Positions 7,757 through 14,609 of a stretch of DNA of 19,609 bases are shown one piece after another. The position numbers and the translations under genes were made by a program. The notes beneath the pieces are model-generated. The model was not told the origin of the DNA and made no database searches. It worked only from the letters and a program-made list of their open reading frames with translations. The stretch comes from Candidatus Bipolaricaulota bacterium. Lineage in GTDB: Bacteria > Bipolaricaulota > Bipolaricaulia > UBA7950 > UBA9294. The DNA lies in contig WFSM01000159.1 in NCBI GenBank assembly GCA_015485945.1, positions 1 through 19,609 on the forward strand, read 5' to 3'. The number at the start of each line of letters is the position of its first letter. Position 1 is the stretch's first letter.

Positions 7757-8122
7757 ATGACAGAGAAAAAAGAAAAGGGACGGGTAAGCATCTCTAAGGA
7801 CGTCGTCACGGCGATCGCCGCGATTGCTGCTGCCGATGTGGACGGGATTGCCAACCTCCGCCCGAATGATGGTGCGTTCCGCCGCGGTGAGGGGATGAAG
7901 CGGTACGTGGACACCGAAGTAGAGGGTGACAACGTCCGCGTTACGGTGCGGATCACTGTCTACTACGGCCAAGCGATTCACCGAGTGGCAAAGCAGGTGC
8001 AAACGCGCGTAAAAGCGGAGATCGAGAAGATGACCGGATTGAAGGTGAGCGCGGTCGACGTCGATATCCAACGGCTAGTGGAACCGGAGGCACCTCCCCC
8101 GGTCGAGGACCAAGCAGCATGA
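7757..8122 (+). CDS. Asp23/Gls24 (DUF322) family protein, paralog 2
   Basis: This 121-residue protein is of the same family as its upstream neighbour. The shared pattern is visible: GRVSISKDVVTAIAAIAAADVDGIA at the start (split by the GR-x-S and V-D-G-I marks), VRVTVRITVYYGQAIHRVAKQ (60-80) in the core, and a LKVSAVDVDIQRLV strand near the end. It lacks the glycine-rich loop of paralog 1 and has instead a short charged segment (FRRGEGMKRY). AGGAGGAG at 7747-7754 overlaps the upstream stop and sets the ATG at 7757. Its stop overlaps the start of the AmaP-like gene by ATGA, so the two are probably translationally coupled. That is the layout expected if the membrane protein anchors this soluble protein, as AmaP anchors Asp23 in Staphylococcus. 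Confidence 0.9.
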   Translation: MTEKKEKGRVSISKDVVTAIAAIAAADVDGIANLRPNDGAFRRGEGMKRYVDTEVEGDNVRVTVRITVYYGQAIHRVAKQVQTRVKAEIEKMTGLKVSAVDVDIQRLVEPEAPPPVEDQAA

Positions 8123-8676
8123 CGGCGCTGATTATCCTGATCAAGGCGGTTCTTATTCTCATCCTGTCGTTCCTGGGAGTGACCGCAATCCTTACCGGAA
8201 CAGGGATTGTGCCGCTGGCATCGATCGATACATTTTTCGCCACTGCGGGCGGGATGGCGTTTCTCCTCGGAATCGGGTCGGTGCTCATCGTCGTCGGTGC
8301 CTACTTTCTCATCGCTCTCTACCGGGTGCAGGCGGCAGCAGCGCGGTTCGCGCAGGATGGTACCCGCGGGAGAATCGAGCTGTCTCCGGCGGCGTTACGC
8401 GAGTTCATCAGCGTCATCCTCCGTCGTGAGATCGGGGTGGACCGGTTCCGCGTTAAACTGCGTCACATGGAAGATGGGATCGGAATCCAGGTGGAGACAA
8501 CCCTGTCCGCTGACCAGCAGGTGGCAGCGGTGAGCCGCGGAATTCAAGACACTCTGGCAAGCCGGGTTGAAGAGCGCACTGGGGTTGTCGTACACGACGT
8601 ATCGGTCCTCGTCCGCAGCATCCGTAATCCGGAGGCGGCGGACGAACCGGAGGCCAGCGATGAAGTTGACCAATAG
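8119..8676 (+). CDS. AmaP-like alkaline-shock membrane anchor protein
   Basis: This 185-residue protein has two hydrophobic helices at about 3-28 and 43-68, a basic turn after the second, and then a soluble domain of about 110 residues. In that domain REFISVILRREIGVDRFRVK and VQVETTLSADQ-like strands resemble an Asp23 fold. This is the architecture of AmaP, the membrane anchor that recruits Asp23 in Gram-positive bacteria. The tail (EAADEPEASDEVDQ) is acidic. The start overlaps the stop of Asp23 paralog 2 by 4 bases, and the end overlaps the DUF2273 gene by 17 bases. The call rests on architecture and neighbourhood more than on sequence motifs, so a more general two-helix membrane protein of the DUF322 group cannot be excluded. 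Confidence 0.75.
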   Translation: MTALIILIKAVLILILSFLGVTAILTGTGIVPLASIDTFFATAGGMAFLLGIGSVLIVVGAYFLIALYRVQAAAARFAQDGTRGRIELSPAALREFISVILRREIGVDRFRVKLRHMEDGIGIQVETTLSADQQVAAVSRGIQDTLASRVEERTGVVVHDVSVLVRSIRNPEAADEPEASDEVDQ

Positions 8677-8857
8677 GTGGATCGGGCTAATTGCCGGATT
8701 GGTCGCAGGCGCGCTCCTTATCATCGCGGGATGGCGGGTGTTCCTCATCCTGCTCGGGTTCGCGGCGGTGGGATACATCACGGGGATGTACTTGGAATCA
8801 CGTACCGACGTGGTCGCCCGTGTGCATGCGTTCTTCGACCGCCTGTTCGGAGGATGA
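8660..8857 (+). CDS. DUF2273-like small membrane protein
   Basis: This is a 65-residue protein made almost wholly of two membrane helices (about 8-24 and 27-45), followed by a short amphipathic, charged tail (ESRTDVVARVHAFFDRLFGG). DUF2273 proteins are small two-helix proteins regularly encoded beside Asp23 and AmaP, and their function is unknown. The frame is open upstream to 8567, but the ATG at 8660 gives the expected length and starts MKLTNRWIGLIAG, with the membrane helix close behind. It overlaps the AmaP-like gene by 17 bases, and its stop shares bases with the nusB start codons. It is likely part of the same envelope complex. Confidence 0.75.
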   Translation: MKLTNRWIGLIAGLVAGALLIIAGWRVFLILLGFAAVGYITGMYLESRTDVVARVHAFFDRLFGG

Positions 8858-9246
8858 TGAGCCGACATCAAGCGCGCGCGTTTCTCCTCCGTGCTCTGTA
8901 CCAACGTGAGTTTGTCTCGACGCCGTTGGCAGAGATGCTGACCGATACCGATGCCGACGACCAACGTGAGTACATCGAGCACACGTTCGCTGGGGTCCTC
9001 GCCCACCGCGATGCAATCGACGCGCTCGTGGGCGCGCACACGGTTGGGTGGCGGTTCGATCGCCTGGCGGTGCTCGACCAGAATATCCTCCGGTTGGGTG
9101 CGTATGAGCTGTTGTATGCGGATGATGTCCCGCCCGAGGTGGCGATCGATGAGGCGGTGGAACTGGCAAAACAGTACGGTACGGACAATGCACCGGCGTT
9201 TATCAACGGAATTCTCGACCGGATCTGGAAGGAGAACAAGAAGTAA
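8857..9246 (+). CDS. nusB: Transcription antitermination factor NusB
   Basis: NusB, with NusE (ribosomal protein S10), binds the boxA element of rRNA leaders and prevents early termination. The 129-residue all-helical protein shows the family's first helix with an Arg-rich start (SRHQARAFLLRALYQ), the central RFDRLAVLDQNILRLGAYELLY, and the signature PPEVAIDEAVELAKQYG followed by FINGILDRI. Tandem ATGs at 8854 and 8857 follow GGAGG (8849-8853). The second is preferred on spacing, though both are close. The open frame extends upstream to 8677, but those codons lie over DUF2273 and have no NusB similarity. The stop TAA shares its last base with the ATG of the next gene. Confidence 0.95.
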   Translation: MSRHQARAFLLRALYQREFVSTPLAEMLTDTDADDQREYIEHTFAGVLAHRDAIDALVGAHTVGWRFDRLAVLDQNILRLGAYELLYADDVPPEVAIDEAVELAKQYGTDNAPAFINGILDRIWKENKK

Positions 9247-10226
9247 TGGACTGGAAGTCGTACTACCGTACCGAGCGGGAACGACCGCAGAGCCAGGAGT
9301 TGATTACCGCTTACTTTGCTGCCGCAACGACCGATCCGGCAGCGGATCGAGCGATTACGAACGGTGCGATTCTCTCGTTTCCCCATACCGCTCTTGCCTA
9401 CGCGGGGCCGTTGCAGGCGCGGGTAATCGCCGGGCTGTACCGTATTAGAGTGCCCAGGATCATCGCGCTTGGGGTGCTGCACACCTCGGTGTTGCCGGAG
9501 CCGTATTCCGGCTACTTGGCACAGGTTAACGATTCAACCGCCCCGACGGCGACACGCGTGACGGCAATGGAGACGCTTACGGGCGCGTTCTTTCCCACCG
9601 GGAAGGCGATATCCAGTTCGTTTGGCACGGTTCCGCTTGTCCCGATCCCGCCGCGTGACGTTATCCGCGCTGACACCGGCATTCTGAAAAATGAGTTCTC
9701 CCTCGATACGTTTCTGTCATTGCTCGCATTCCACGCTGCCCAGACGGGGACGGAGCCCCCACCAGTAGCACCGCTCTACGTTGGGATCACTTACGATCCG
9801 GTGCACGACTCGTTCGCTGTGGCGGGAAAACTGGCGGGCGCGATTCGGGAACTCATCACCCCGGGAACGGCGATTGTCACCACCGGGGATCTTGTCCACT
9901 ACGGCACGGCGTACTCCGCGCCGGAGAGAGTCGCCGCCATGCCTACAGATCGGCGTGTGTTGGAGGAGCACTTCCTCCCGGAGGTGGAGAACACGATCGC
10001 GCGTGGACTCGCTGGCGAACACAGGGCAGCGTTCGATCGTGCCCGCACGGTCCTGGCGAGTGATCAGCGCTACATCCTGCCGGTGATTACGGAGCTGCTC
10101 GGCGTTGGCGCCGGTTACGAGATCCTGCATTTCGAACTCTCCGATTACGCCGGGATTCTGTCCGTCGCCCCGCCGTGCTATGTCGCGTCAAGTCTGGTTG
10201 CATTCATCCCACCCCGGTTCTGTTAA
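9246..10226 (+). CDS. Memo / class III extradiol dioxygenase-superfamily protein (AmmeMemoRadiSam B-like), divergent
   Basis: This 326-residue protein resembles the Memo family, relatives of LigB-type extradiol dioxygenases that are often encoded beside AMMECR1 and radical-SAM genes. Seen: FPHTALAYAG (45-54) with His47, IIALGVLHTS (72-81) with His79, ILKNEFSLDTFLSLL (146-160) where relatives have an EHS-LE-x-LPF motif, and TTGDLVHYGTAYS (212-224) where relatives have SSDFxHWG or SSDLSHY. Human Memo binds copper through two His and one Cys; the two His have counterparts, the Cys position is Val217, and the His of EHS is Phe. The metal site may therefore be altered. The ATG at 9246 overlaps nusB by one base, with AAGGAG 11 bases upstream. 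No AMMECR1 or radical-SAM partner is in the window. Substrate and reaction are unknown. Confidence 0.6.
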   Translation: MDWKSYYRTERERPQSQELITAYFAAATTDPAADRAITNGAILSFPHTALAYAGPLQARVIAGLYRIRVPRIIALGVLHTSVLPEPYSGYLAQVNDSTAPTATRVTAMETLTGAFFPTGKAISSSFGTVPLVPIPPRDVIRADTGILKNEFSLDTFLSLLAFHAAQTGTEPPPVAPLYVGITYDPVHDSFAVAGKLAGAIRELITPGTAIVTTGDLVHYGTAYSAPERVAAMPTDRRVLEEHFLPEVENTIARGLAGEHRAAFDRARTVLASDQRYILPVITELLGVGAGYEILHFELSDYAGILSVAPPCYVASSLVAFIPPRFC

Positions 10227-10236
10227 CACGCGGGGT
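10211..10236 (+). terminator. Weak hairpin at the end of the Memo gene
   Basis: ACCCCG (10211-10216) pairs perfectly with CGGGGT (10231-10236) across a 14-base loop that contains the stop codon and the palindrome GTTAAC. Only two T follow the stem, so it is at best a weak or factor-dependent terminator between the nusB-Memo operon and the ABC operon. Confidence 0.25.
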
Positions 10237-10276
10237 TCCCTGTGTATGTACCCGTGCGGTATAATCGGACGACAGA
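10236..10276 (+). promoter_or_regulatory. Promoter of the ABC importer operon, perfect -10
   Basis: TATAAT at 10260-10265 is a perfect -10. A weak -35, TTCCCT (10236-10241), lies 18 bases upstream. The predicted transcript starts near 10272 and has a leader of about 26 bases, too short for a riboswitch. The bases from 10253 to 10276 match the pdxS promoter at 13689-13712 in 21 of 24 positions. Confidence 0.65.
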
Positions 10277-10297
10277 CGATCAAAGGAGGGAGATTTT

Positions 10298-11323
10298 GTG
10301 GATAGATATCTGCGGTTGGGGATCGTTTTCTTTGTAATCATAGTTGGGTTTATCGTGCCGGTGTTTTCCCAATCTTCAACTGTGCTTCGTGTCAGCCTTC
10401 CCCCGGTAATGGGCGCGGTGCCGATCGCGCTTGCGCACAACTGGGGACTGTTCGCTAAGCACGGAGTGGACGTGCAGGTGGTTGGCCTCAGCGACAATCA
10501 GGCGCGCAGCCTCGCATTGATGGCGGGAAACATTGATGCAATGGTGTGCGACCTCACCACCGCGGTCCTCCTCTACACTTCGGGTACGAAGATCGTGATC
10601 ACCAGCACCGCCTACACGCCGGCCCAGACCGGGAGCCTCGCTCTCCTGTCACAGAGCTACTTTCACATCAATTCGATTCCTGACCTCCTCTCTAAGACAC
10701 AGCCTGGAAGCACCCTCAAATCAATTGCCATCACGCCGATGAGCAATATCGAGTATGACCTCGACGCCCTGATGCATCACCTCGGGTACAAGATTAACCC
10801 GGACAAGGACTATTCCTACTGGTACGACCTGCTTCAGGTGGCCACGTTTCTGTCGTTGGGCTCGGTGTACGCCGCCGTTCTCCCCGAACCGTACATCACC
10901 TACATCTCCAACTATCCATCGGTGATGAAAAACAGCCACCTTGTTCATCTCTCCGACTTTGCTGGGATCGATCTATTGCCGAGTGTGGTTGTGTTTCGTC
11001 GCGATTTTGTAACTGCGCATCCGGATTTAGTGATGCGGTTCTACGCCGCGTATCGCGAGGCGGTGACACGGATCAATTCGTCCACCAAGGACGAACTAAT
11101 CGCATTGGGGATCAACGAGGCGATCACGCTGTTCTTTCCGGGATTGAACAAGGATGCAATTCCGCCCGGGATCATGGACTCGTTTACCATTCCCCGGTTC
11201 GCGCTCCCGGGGATGGTCTCCACGGCTCAATTTGCGGACGTCATCGCCTGGGTGAATGCAAAACGTTACACGTGGAAACATCCAACCTATGAGGAGTTGA
11301 CGACCAACCGCTTCGTAAAATGA
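10298..11323 (+). CDS. ABC importer substrate-binding protein, NMT1/SsuA/ThiY-like
   Basis: This 341-residue exported protein is likely the periplasmic or extracytoplasmic binding component of the importer encoded by the next two genes. A signal peptide is clear: basic RYLRLG, a hydrophobic stretch IVFFVIIVGFIVPVF, and a probable cut near Ser25-Gln26. There is no lipobox cysteine. The mature part starts VLRVSLPPVMGAVPIALAHN and continues WGLFAKHGVDVQVV, the pattern of the NMT1/SsuA/TauA/ThiY group (x-G-x-x-P-x-x-x-A-x-x-x-G-x-F-x-x-x-G-x-x-V). A GNIDAMVCDL segment follows, as usual. These families carry sulfonates, nitrate, pyrimidines, riboflavin or other small organic molecules, and the sequence does not tell which. 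GTG at 10298 is the start, with AAAGGAGG (10282-10289) 8 bases ahead. Its stop overlaps the ATPase gene by ATGA. Confidence 0.85.
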   Translation: MDRYLRLGIVFFVIIVGFIVPVFSQSSTVLRVSLPPVMGAVPIALAHNWGLFAKHGVDVQVVGLSDNQARSLALMAGNIDAMVCDLTTAVLLYTSGTKIVITSTAYTPAQTGSLALLSQSYFHINSIPDLLSKTQPGSTLKSIAITPMSNIEYDLDALMHHLGYKINPDKDYSYWYDLLQVATFLSLGSVYAAVLPEPYITYISNYPSVMKNSHLVHLSDFAGIDLLPSVVVFRRDFVTAHPDLVMRFYAAYREAVTRINSSTKDELIALGINEAITLFFPGLNKDAIPPGIMDSFTIPRFALPGMVSTAQFADVIAWVNAKRYTWKHPTYEELTTNRFVK

Positions 11324-12051
11324 TCGAAGTGCGTTCCCTCACGATCGATTACGGTACTCCTAGCGCCGCGGTGCGCGCGGTGGAAACCGTGGATTTCACG
11401 TTGGAACAGGGAAAGAGCTTAGCGCTAATTGGTCCGTCCGGCTGCGGTAAAACCACCATCCTGTTTGCCCTCGCCGGGCTCCTTACCCCGACGGCGGGAC
11501 GGGTAACGATCGATGATACTCCGGTGACCGGACCACGGCGGGACGTGGCGCTCATCCTCCAGAACGCCGGTCTTCTCCCGTGGAAGACAGTGTGGCAGAA
11601 CGCGAACTTGTCACTGTTGCTTTCCCATGATTACCCGCGCCGTACCGCCGACGCTGTGCTCGACGAGCTCGGCTTGGAGGAGGTAAAGGACCGATTTCCG
11701 GCTGAGCTGTCCGAGGGAATGAAGCGACGTGTTGGGATCGCGCGTGCGCTCTCAACTTCCCCCACCGTGATGCTGATGGACGAGCCGCTGGCGAGTCTGG
11801 ATACCCTCACCCGGGAACGGATTCAGGATCTGTTCCTCATGCTGTGGGAGGAGCACCGGTTCTCACTTGTTATTGTCACACACGATATCGCAGAGGCAGC
11901 GTTTCTCGGCCAGAAGATCATCGTTCTCACCCCGCGGCCGGCACGGGTCAAAGCGCGGATCGACAATCCGAAACTGGGAAGCCTCGAGTACCGCCAGACT
12001 CCGGAGTTCGCCCGCACGGTGCGATTGTTGCGCGAGGAGCTCGAACGATGA
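11320..12051 (+). CDS. ABC importer ATP-binding protein, SsuB/TauB/NrtD type
   Basis: This 243-residue ABC ATPase energises the importer. Seen: Walker A GPSGCGKTT (38-46), Q-loop Gln81 in LQNAGLLPW (the typical QxxxLLPW of the SsuB/TauB class), signature LSEGMKRRVGIARAL (130-144), Walker B VMLMDEP (150-156) with catalytic Glu155, D-loop SLD, and H-loop His188 in VTHDIAEA. The signature has Glu where LSGGM is usual; this is tolerated in active transporters but worth noting. It overlaps both neighbours by 4 bases (11320-11323 and 12048-12051), a strictly coupled three-gene set. All catalytic residues are in place. Confidence 0.93.
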   Translation: MIEVRSLTIDYGTPSAAVRAVETVDFTLEQGKSLALIGPSGCGKTTILFALAGLLTPTAGRVTIDDTPVTGPRRDVALILQNAGLLPWKTVWQNANLSLLLSHDYPRRTADAVLDELGLEEVKDRFPAELSEGMKRRVGIARALSTSPTVMLMDEPLASLDTLTRERIQDLFLMLWEEHRFSLVIVTHDIAEAAFLGQKIIVLTPRPARVKARIDNPKLGSLEYRQTPEFARTVRLLREELER

Positions 12052-12809
12052 AGCGGGTATTGACATACGTGGTCAGCATATGCGTGCTCCTATTCTTGTG
12101 GGAAATGGCGAGTGTTGCTGTGAATGCCATCAACCACGCGGCGCTGCTTCCGGGCCCGTTTAATGCCCTCTCCCAGGTGGTAAAGAACGCAAACACGCTT
12201 CAACGCAACTTTTGGGCGAGCGCGTGGCGGCTGATTCTGGCGATCTTGATTGCGCTCGCCGCCGGCGTTCCGCTCGGACTGGTGGTAGGACGGGAACCCG
12301 TGTTCGATCGCTATTTATCCCCGATCATCTATATTACTTATCCGATCCCGCAGGTGGCGTTGATCTTGTTCTTGTTCGTCGTGTTCGGGATCGGAAGCGC
12401 GACCAAGGTGGCGATGGTGGCGCTGGTTTTGTTCTACCAGATCCTCGTATCAGCACGCGGGGCGGCGAAAAATATCCCGGAAGAGCACATCATCAGCGTG
12501 CGCGCCGCGGGCGCGAGCCGGTGGCAGATCTACTGGCACGTCGTGATCCCGGCAAGCCTCCCTGACATCTTGACGAGCGTGCGGGTAAGTATCGGATTGG
12601 GGATTGCATTTTTGTACATCGCCGAGACGAACGCGGCGTTGGGCAACGGGCTCGGCGGTTACATCAACAAACACATGCTGTTCCAGCGCGATCGCGCGTT
12701 CGCCGGGATTATCGCCCTCGCCCTGCTCGGTCTCATCCTCTATTTGGCGGTCGACGGCCTGGAGCGAATTTTGTGTCGGTGGAAGTACGTGGCGCGGCGG
12801 TCGCGTTGA
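12048..12809 (+). CDS. ABC importer permease, SsuC/TauC type
   Basis: This 253-residue integral membrane subunit has a first helix at 5-23 (LTYVVSICVLLFLWEMASV) and a helix near 62-83 (WRLILAILIALAAGVPLGLVVG). Further helices surround YPIPQVALILFLFVVFGIG, and a last one lies near the C-terminus (IIALALLGLILYLAVDGLERI). The coupling loop has the EAA-type motif ISVRAAGASRWQIYWHVVIP, followed by ASLPDI, where the ATPase docks. The LPGP near the start and the RxxAG segment are typical of the SsuC/TauC/nitrate permease class. The ATG at 12048 overlaps the ATPase stop. The frame is open further upstream to 11844, but that part is out of frame with, and covered by, the ATPase gene. Confidence 0.92.
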   Translation: MKRVLTYVVSICVLLFLWEMASVAVNAINHAALLPGPFNALSQVVKNANTLQRNFWASAWRLILAILIALAAGVPLGLVVGREPVFDRYLSPIIYITYPIPQVALILFLFVVFGIGSATKVAMVALVLFYQILVSARGAAKNIPEEHIISVRAAGASRWQIYWHVVIPASLPDILTSVRVSIGLGIAFLYIAETNAALGNGLGGYINKHMLFQRDRAFAGIIALALLGLILYLAVDGLERILCRWKYVARRSR

Positions 12810-12834
12810 TCGCCGGACCAGCGTCGGGTAGGAT
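12806..12834 (+). promoter_or_regulatory. Possible promoter of NAD kinase gene
   Basis: TTGATC (12806-12811, 4 of 6 matches) and TAGGAT (12829-12834, 4 of 6) are separated by 17 bases. The surrounding CGTCGGGTAGGATCGGA resembles the promoters at 10253 and 13689, which raises its credibility. The -10 ends 7 bases before the ATG at 12842, so a leaderless transcript is possible. The same bases could instead serve as an AGGA Shine-Dalgarno. Confidence 0.4.
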
Positions 12835-12841
12835 CGGATAA

Positions 12842-13678
12842 ATGGAACTCAATCGGTTGTACATCGTGGCCAACACCACCAAGCCCGGGGCGTTGCGTGC
12901 CCTCGCCATTCTCAAGGCGTGGTGCAGTGTAAACGAGATTCAAGGGGTGTCGGTCGATCAGGCCTCCCCGCGCCCAATCGAGCCGGAAGGGGCGCTGATC
13001 GTCGCCCTTGGTGGGGACGGAACCGTACTGCGAGCAGCGGATCTGTTCGCGGATACCGGAATTCCGATCCTCGGGGCGAACATGGGATCGCTCGGGTTTC
13101 TTACTCAGGTTAAGGCGAATACGCTCACCCAAGCGCTGGAAGAGGTTATCCACGACCGGTTTGTGGTGGAGGAACGAATGCGGATCGCCTACCGCGCCGC
13201 TGGGCGGACCGGGACCGCCCTCAACGATATCGTCCTCATCGGCGAGGGGCCGACGCGGTTTTGCGAGCTCGACCTGACGGATGAGCACGGCGATGTAATC
13301 GCCTCTTACCCCGGCGATGGCTTAATCGTCTCCACTCCCACCGGATCAACGGCGTACAACCTGTCCGCCGGCGGGCCGGTCATCGTGCCCCATGCCAAAT
13401 GCATCGCCGTCACTCCGCTTGCTACCCACCGTCTTGGTCTACGCCCGCTCATATTTCCCGCGAATGCGGCGTTGACGGTGCGGGTCAATACGGCTGCCGC
13501 CCTGATCGTGGACGGTGACGAAGTGGACATCATGCCGCCCGCGAGTGTTCTCACCGTGACGCGCGCGCCGCAATCTACCATCATCATCAACGTTGCCGAT
13601 ACTCCGCCGTTCTTCCGTTTCCTCGCCGAAAAACTCAACTGGGGCGCTCATACCCGCCGTCGCGATAACTCCCTTTAG
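12842..13678 (+). CDS. nadK: NAD kinase
   Basis: NAD kinase phosphorylates NAD to NADP with ATP or polyphosphate. The 278-residue protein has the family's motifs in order: VALGGDGTVLRAA with GGDG at 57-60, GANMGSLGFLT (78-88), ALNDIVL with the N-E/D pair Asn128-Asp129, the conserved GDGLIVSTPTGSTAYNLSAG with GGPVI (158-181), and an LIVDGDE segment near the end. The N-terminus LYIVANTTKPGA fits the first Rossmann strand. Length is normal for bacterial NadK. It sits alone between the ABC operon (32 bp upstream) and pdxS (52 bp downstream), with its own weak promoter. Its product class (NADP) has no direct tie to the neighbouring B6 genes beyond cofactor supply. Confidence 0.96.
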   Translation: MELNRLYIVANTTKPGALRALAILKAWCSVNEIQGVSVDQASPRPIEPEGALIVALGGDGTVLRAADLFADTGIPILGANMGSLGFLTQVKANTLTQALEEVIHDRFVVEERMRIAYRAAGRTGTALNDIVLIGEGPTRFCELDLTDEHGDVIASYPGDGLIVSTPTGSTAYNLSAGGPVIVPHAKCIAVTPLATHRLGLRPLIFPANAALTVRVNTAAALIVDGDEVDIMPPASVLTVTRAPQSTIIINVADTPPFFRFLAEKLNWGAHTRRRDNSL

Positions 13679-13712
13679 TTTCGCGCTACGTGCCGTATAA
13701 TGGGACGGCAGA
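13674..13712 (+). promoter_or_regulatory. Promoter of pdxST-gap, perfect -10
   Basis: TATAAT at 13696-13701 is a perfect -10. A weak -35, TTTAGT (13674-13679), lies 16 bases upstream and covers the nadK stop. The transcript should start near 13708 and have a leader of about 23 bases. The stretch 13689-13712 matches the ABC operon promoter in 21 of 24 bases. Confidence 0.65.
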
Positions 13713-13718
13713 AGCCAA

Positions 13719-13724
13719 GAGGTG
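13719..13724 (+). promoter_or_regulatory. Shine-Dalgarno that decides the pdxS start
   Basis: GAGGTG lies 6 bases before the ATG at 13731. It covers an alternative in-frame GTG at 13722, so that GTG is unlikely to be the start. Starting at 13731 also puts Asp24, Lys81 and Lys149 at exactly the positions known for B. subtilis PdxS. Confidence 0.7.
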
Positions 13725-13730
13725 AGCAAA

Positions 13731-14609
13731 ATGGTGAAAAAGGGAACGTTTCGCGTAAAGAGCGGGTTGGCGGAGATGCTGAAGGGTGGAGTGATCATGG
13801 ACGTCACCACCGCCGACCAGGCAAAGATCGCTGAGAAGGCCGGCGCGGTGGCGGTAATGGCATTGGAGCGGGTGCCGGCCGACATTCGCGCTCAGGGCGG
13901 GGTGGCACGGATGGCCGATCCCCAGAAGGTGAAGGAGATCATGGCCGCGGTGTCGATCCCGGTGATGGCCAAAGTGCGGATCGGCCACTTCGTCGAGGCG
14001 CAGATTCTGCAGGCGCTTGAGGTTGACTATATCGACGAGTCCGAGGTCCTCACCCCGGCCGATCCTCGGTTTCACATTGACAAGTGGGCGTTCACCGTCC
14101 CGTTCGTATGCGGGGCGCGTAACCTCGGCGAGGCGTGTCGCCGGATCGGAGAGGGCGCAGCGATGATCCGTACCAAGGGCGAACCCGGGACCGGAAACGT
14201 CGTCGAAGCGGTTAAACACATGCGGCTGATGCAGGAGCAGATCCGCGCTGTGATTGCCGCCCCCGATGACGAGCTGATGCGGATGGCCAAGGAAATGAGC
14301 GCTCCGTACGAGGTGCTGCTTCTCATCCGCGAGCAGGGGCGCTTTCCGGTGGTCAATTTCGCCGCCGGTGGGATCGCCACCCCGGCCGATGCCGCGTTGA
14401 TGATGCAGCTTGGGGCAGATGGTATCTTCGTGGGCAGCGGAATCTTTAAGTCCGGCGACCCCGAAAAGCGGGCACGGGCGATCGTCGAGGCGACCACTCA
14501 TTACAACGATCCCAAGATTCTGGCCGAGGTGTCGGCCGGGCTCGGGGAGGCGATGTCGGGAATCGCAATCGAAGAGATCCCACCGCACGAGATGATGCAG
14601 GTCCGCTGA
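13731..14609 (+). CDS. pdxS: Pyridoxal 5'-phosphate synthase, synthase subunit PdxS
   Basis: PdxS makes pyridoxal 5'-phosphate from ribose 5-phosphate, glyceraldehyde 3-phosphate and ammonia supplied by PdxT (the DXP-independent route). The 292-residue TIM barrel is very conserved: GVIMDVTTADQAKIAEKAGA with Asp24, VMALERVPADIRAQGGVARM, VMAKVRIGHFVEAQ with catalytic Lys81, YIDESEVLTPAD (100-111), and MIRTKGEPGTGNVVEAV with catalytic Lys149. All residues of the family that I can check are present. The enzyme forms a 24-subunit complex, a dodecamer of PdxS with 12 PdxT. pdxT follows with no gap, and gap comes next; GAPDH and PdxS both use glyceraldehyde 3-phosphate. Transcribed from its own promoter just upstream. 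Confidence 0.98.
   Translation: MVKKGTFRVKSGLAEMLKGGVIMDVTTADQAKIAEKAGAVAVMALERVPADIRAQGGVARMADPQKVKEIMAAVSIPVMAKVRIGHFVEAQILQALEVDYIDESEVLTPADPRFHIDKWAFTVPFVCGARNLGEACRRIGEGAAMIRTKGEPGTGNVVEAVKHMRLMQEQIRAVIAAPDDELMRMAKEMSAPYEVLLLIREQGRFPVVNFAAGGIATPADAALMMQLGADGIFVGSGIFKSGDPEKRARAIVEATTHYNDPKILAEVSAGLGEAMSGIAIEEIPPHEMMQVR

Noticed and set aside
9246..10226. Memo-family gene as a true extradiol aromatic dioxygenase
   Set aside because: No aromatic-degradation genes are nearby and the iron-ligand pattern of LigB enzymes is incomplete, so a specific dioxygenase call is not supported.
10227..10297. Riboswitch upstream of the ABC importer
   Set aside because: The leader after the predicted start is about 26 bases, too short for a TPP, FMN or cobalamin element; no matching conserved core was found.
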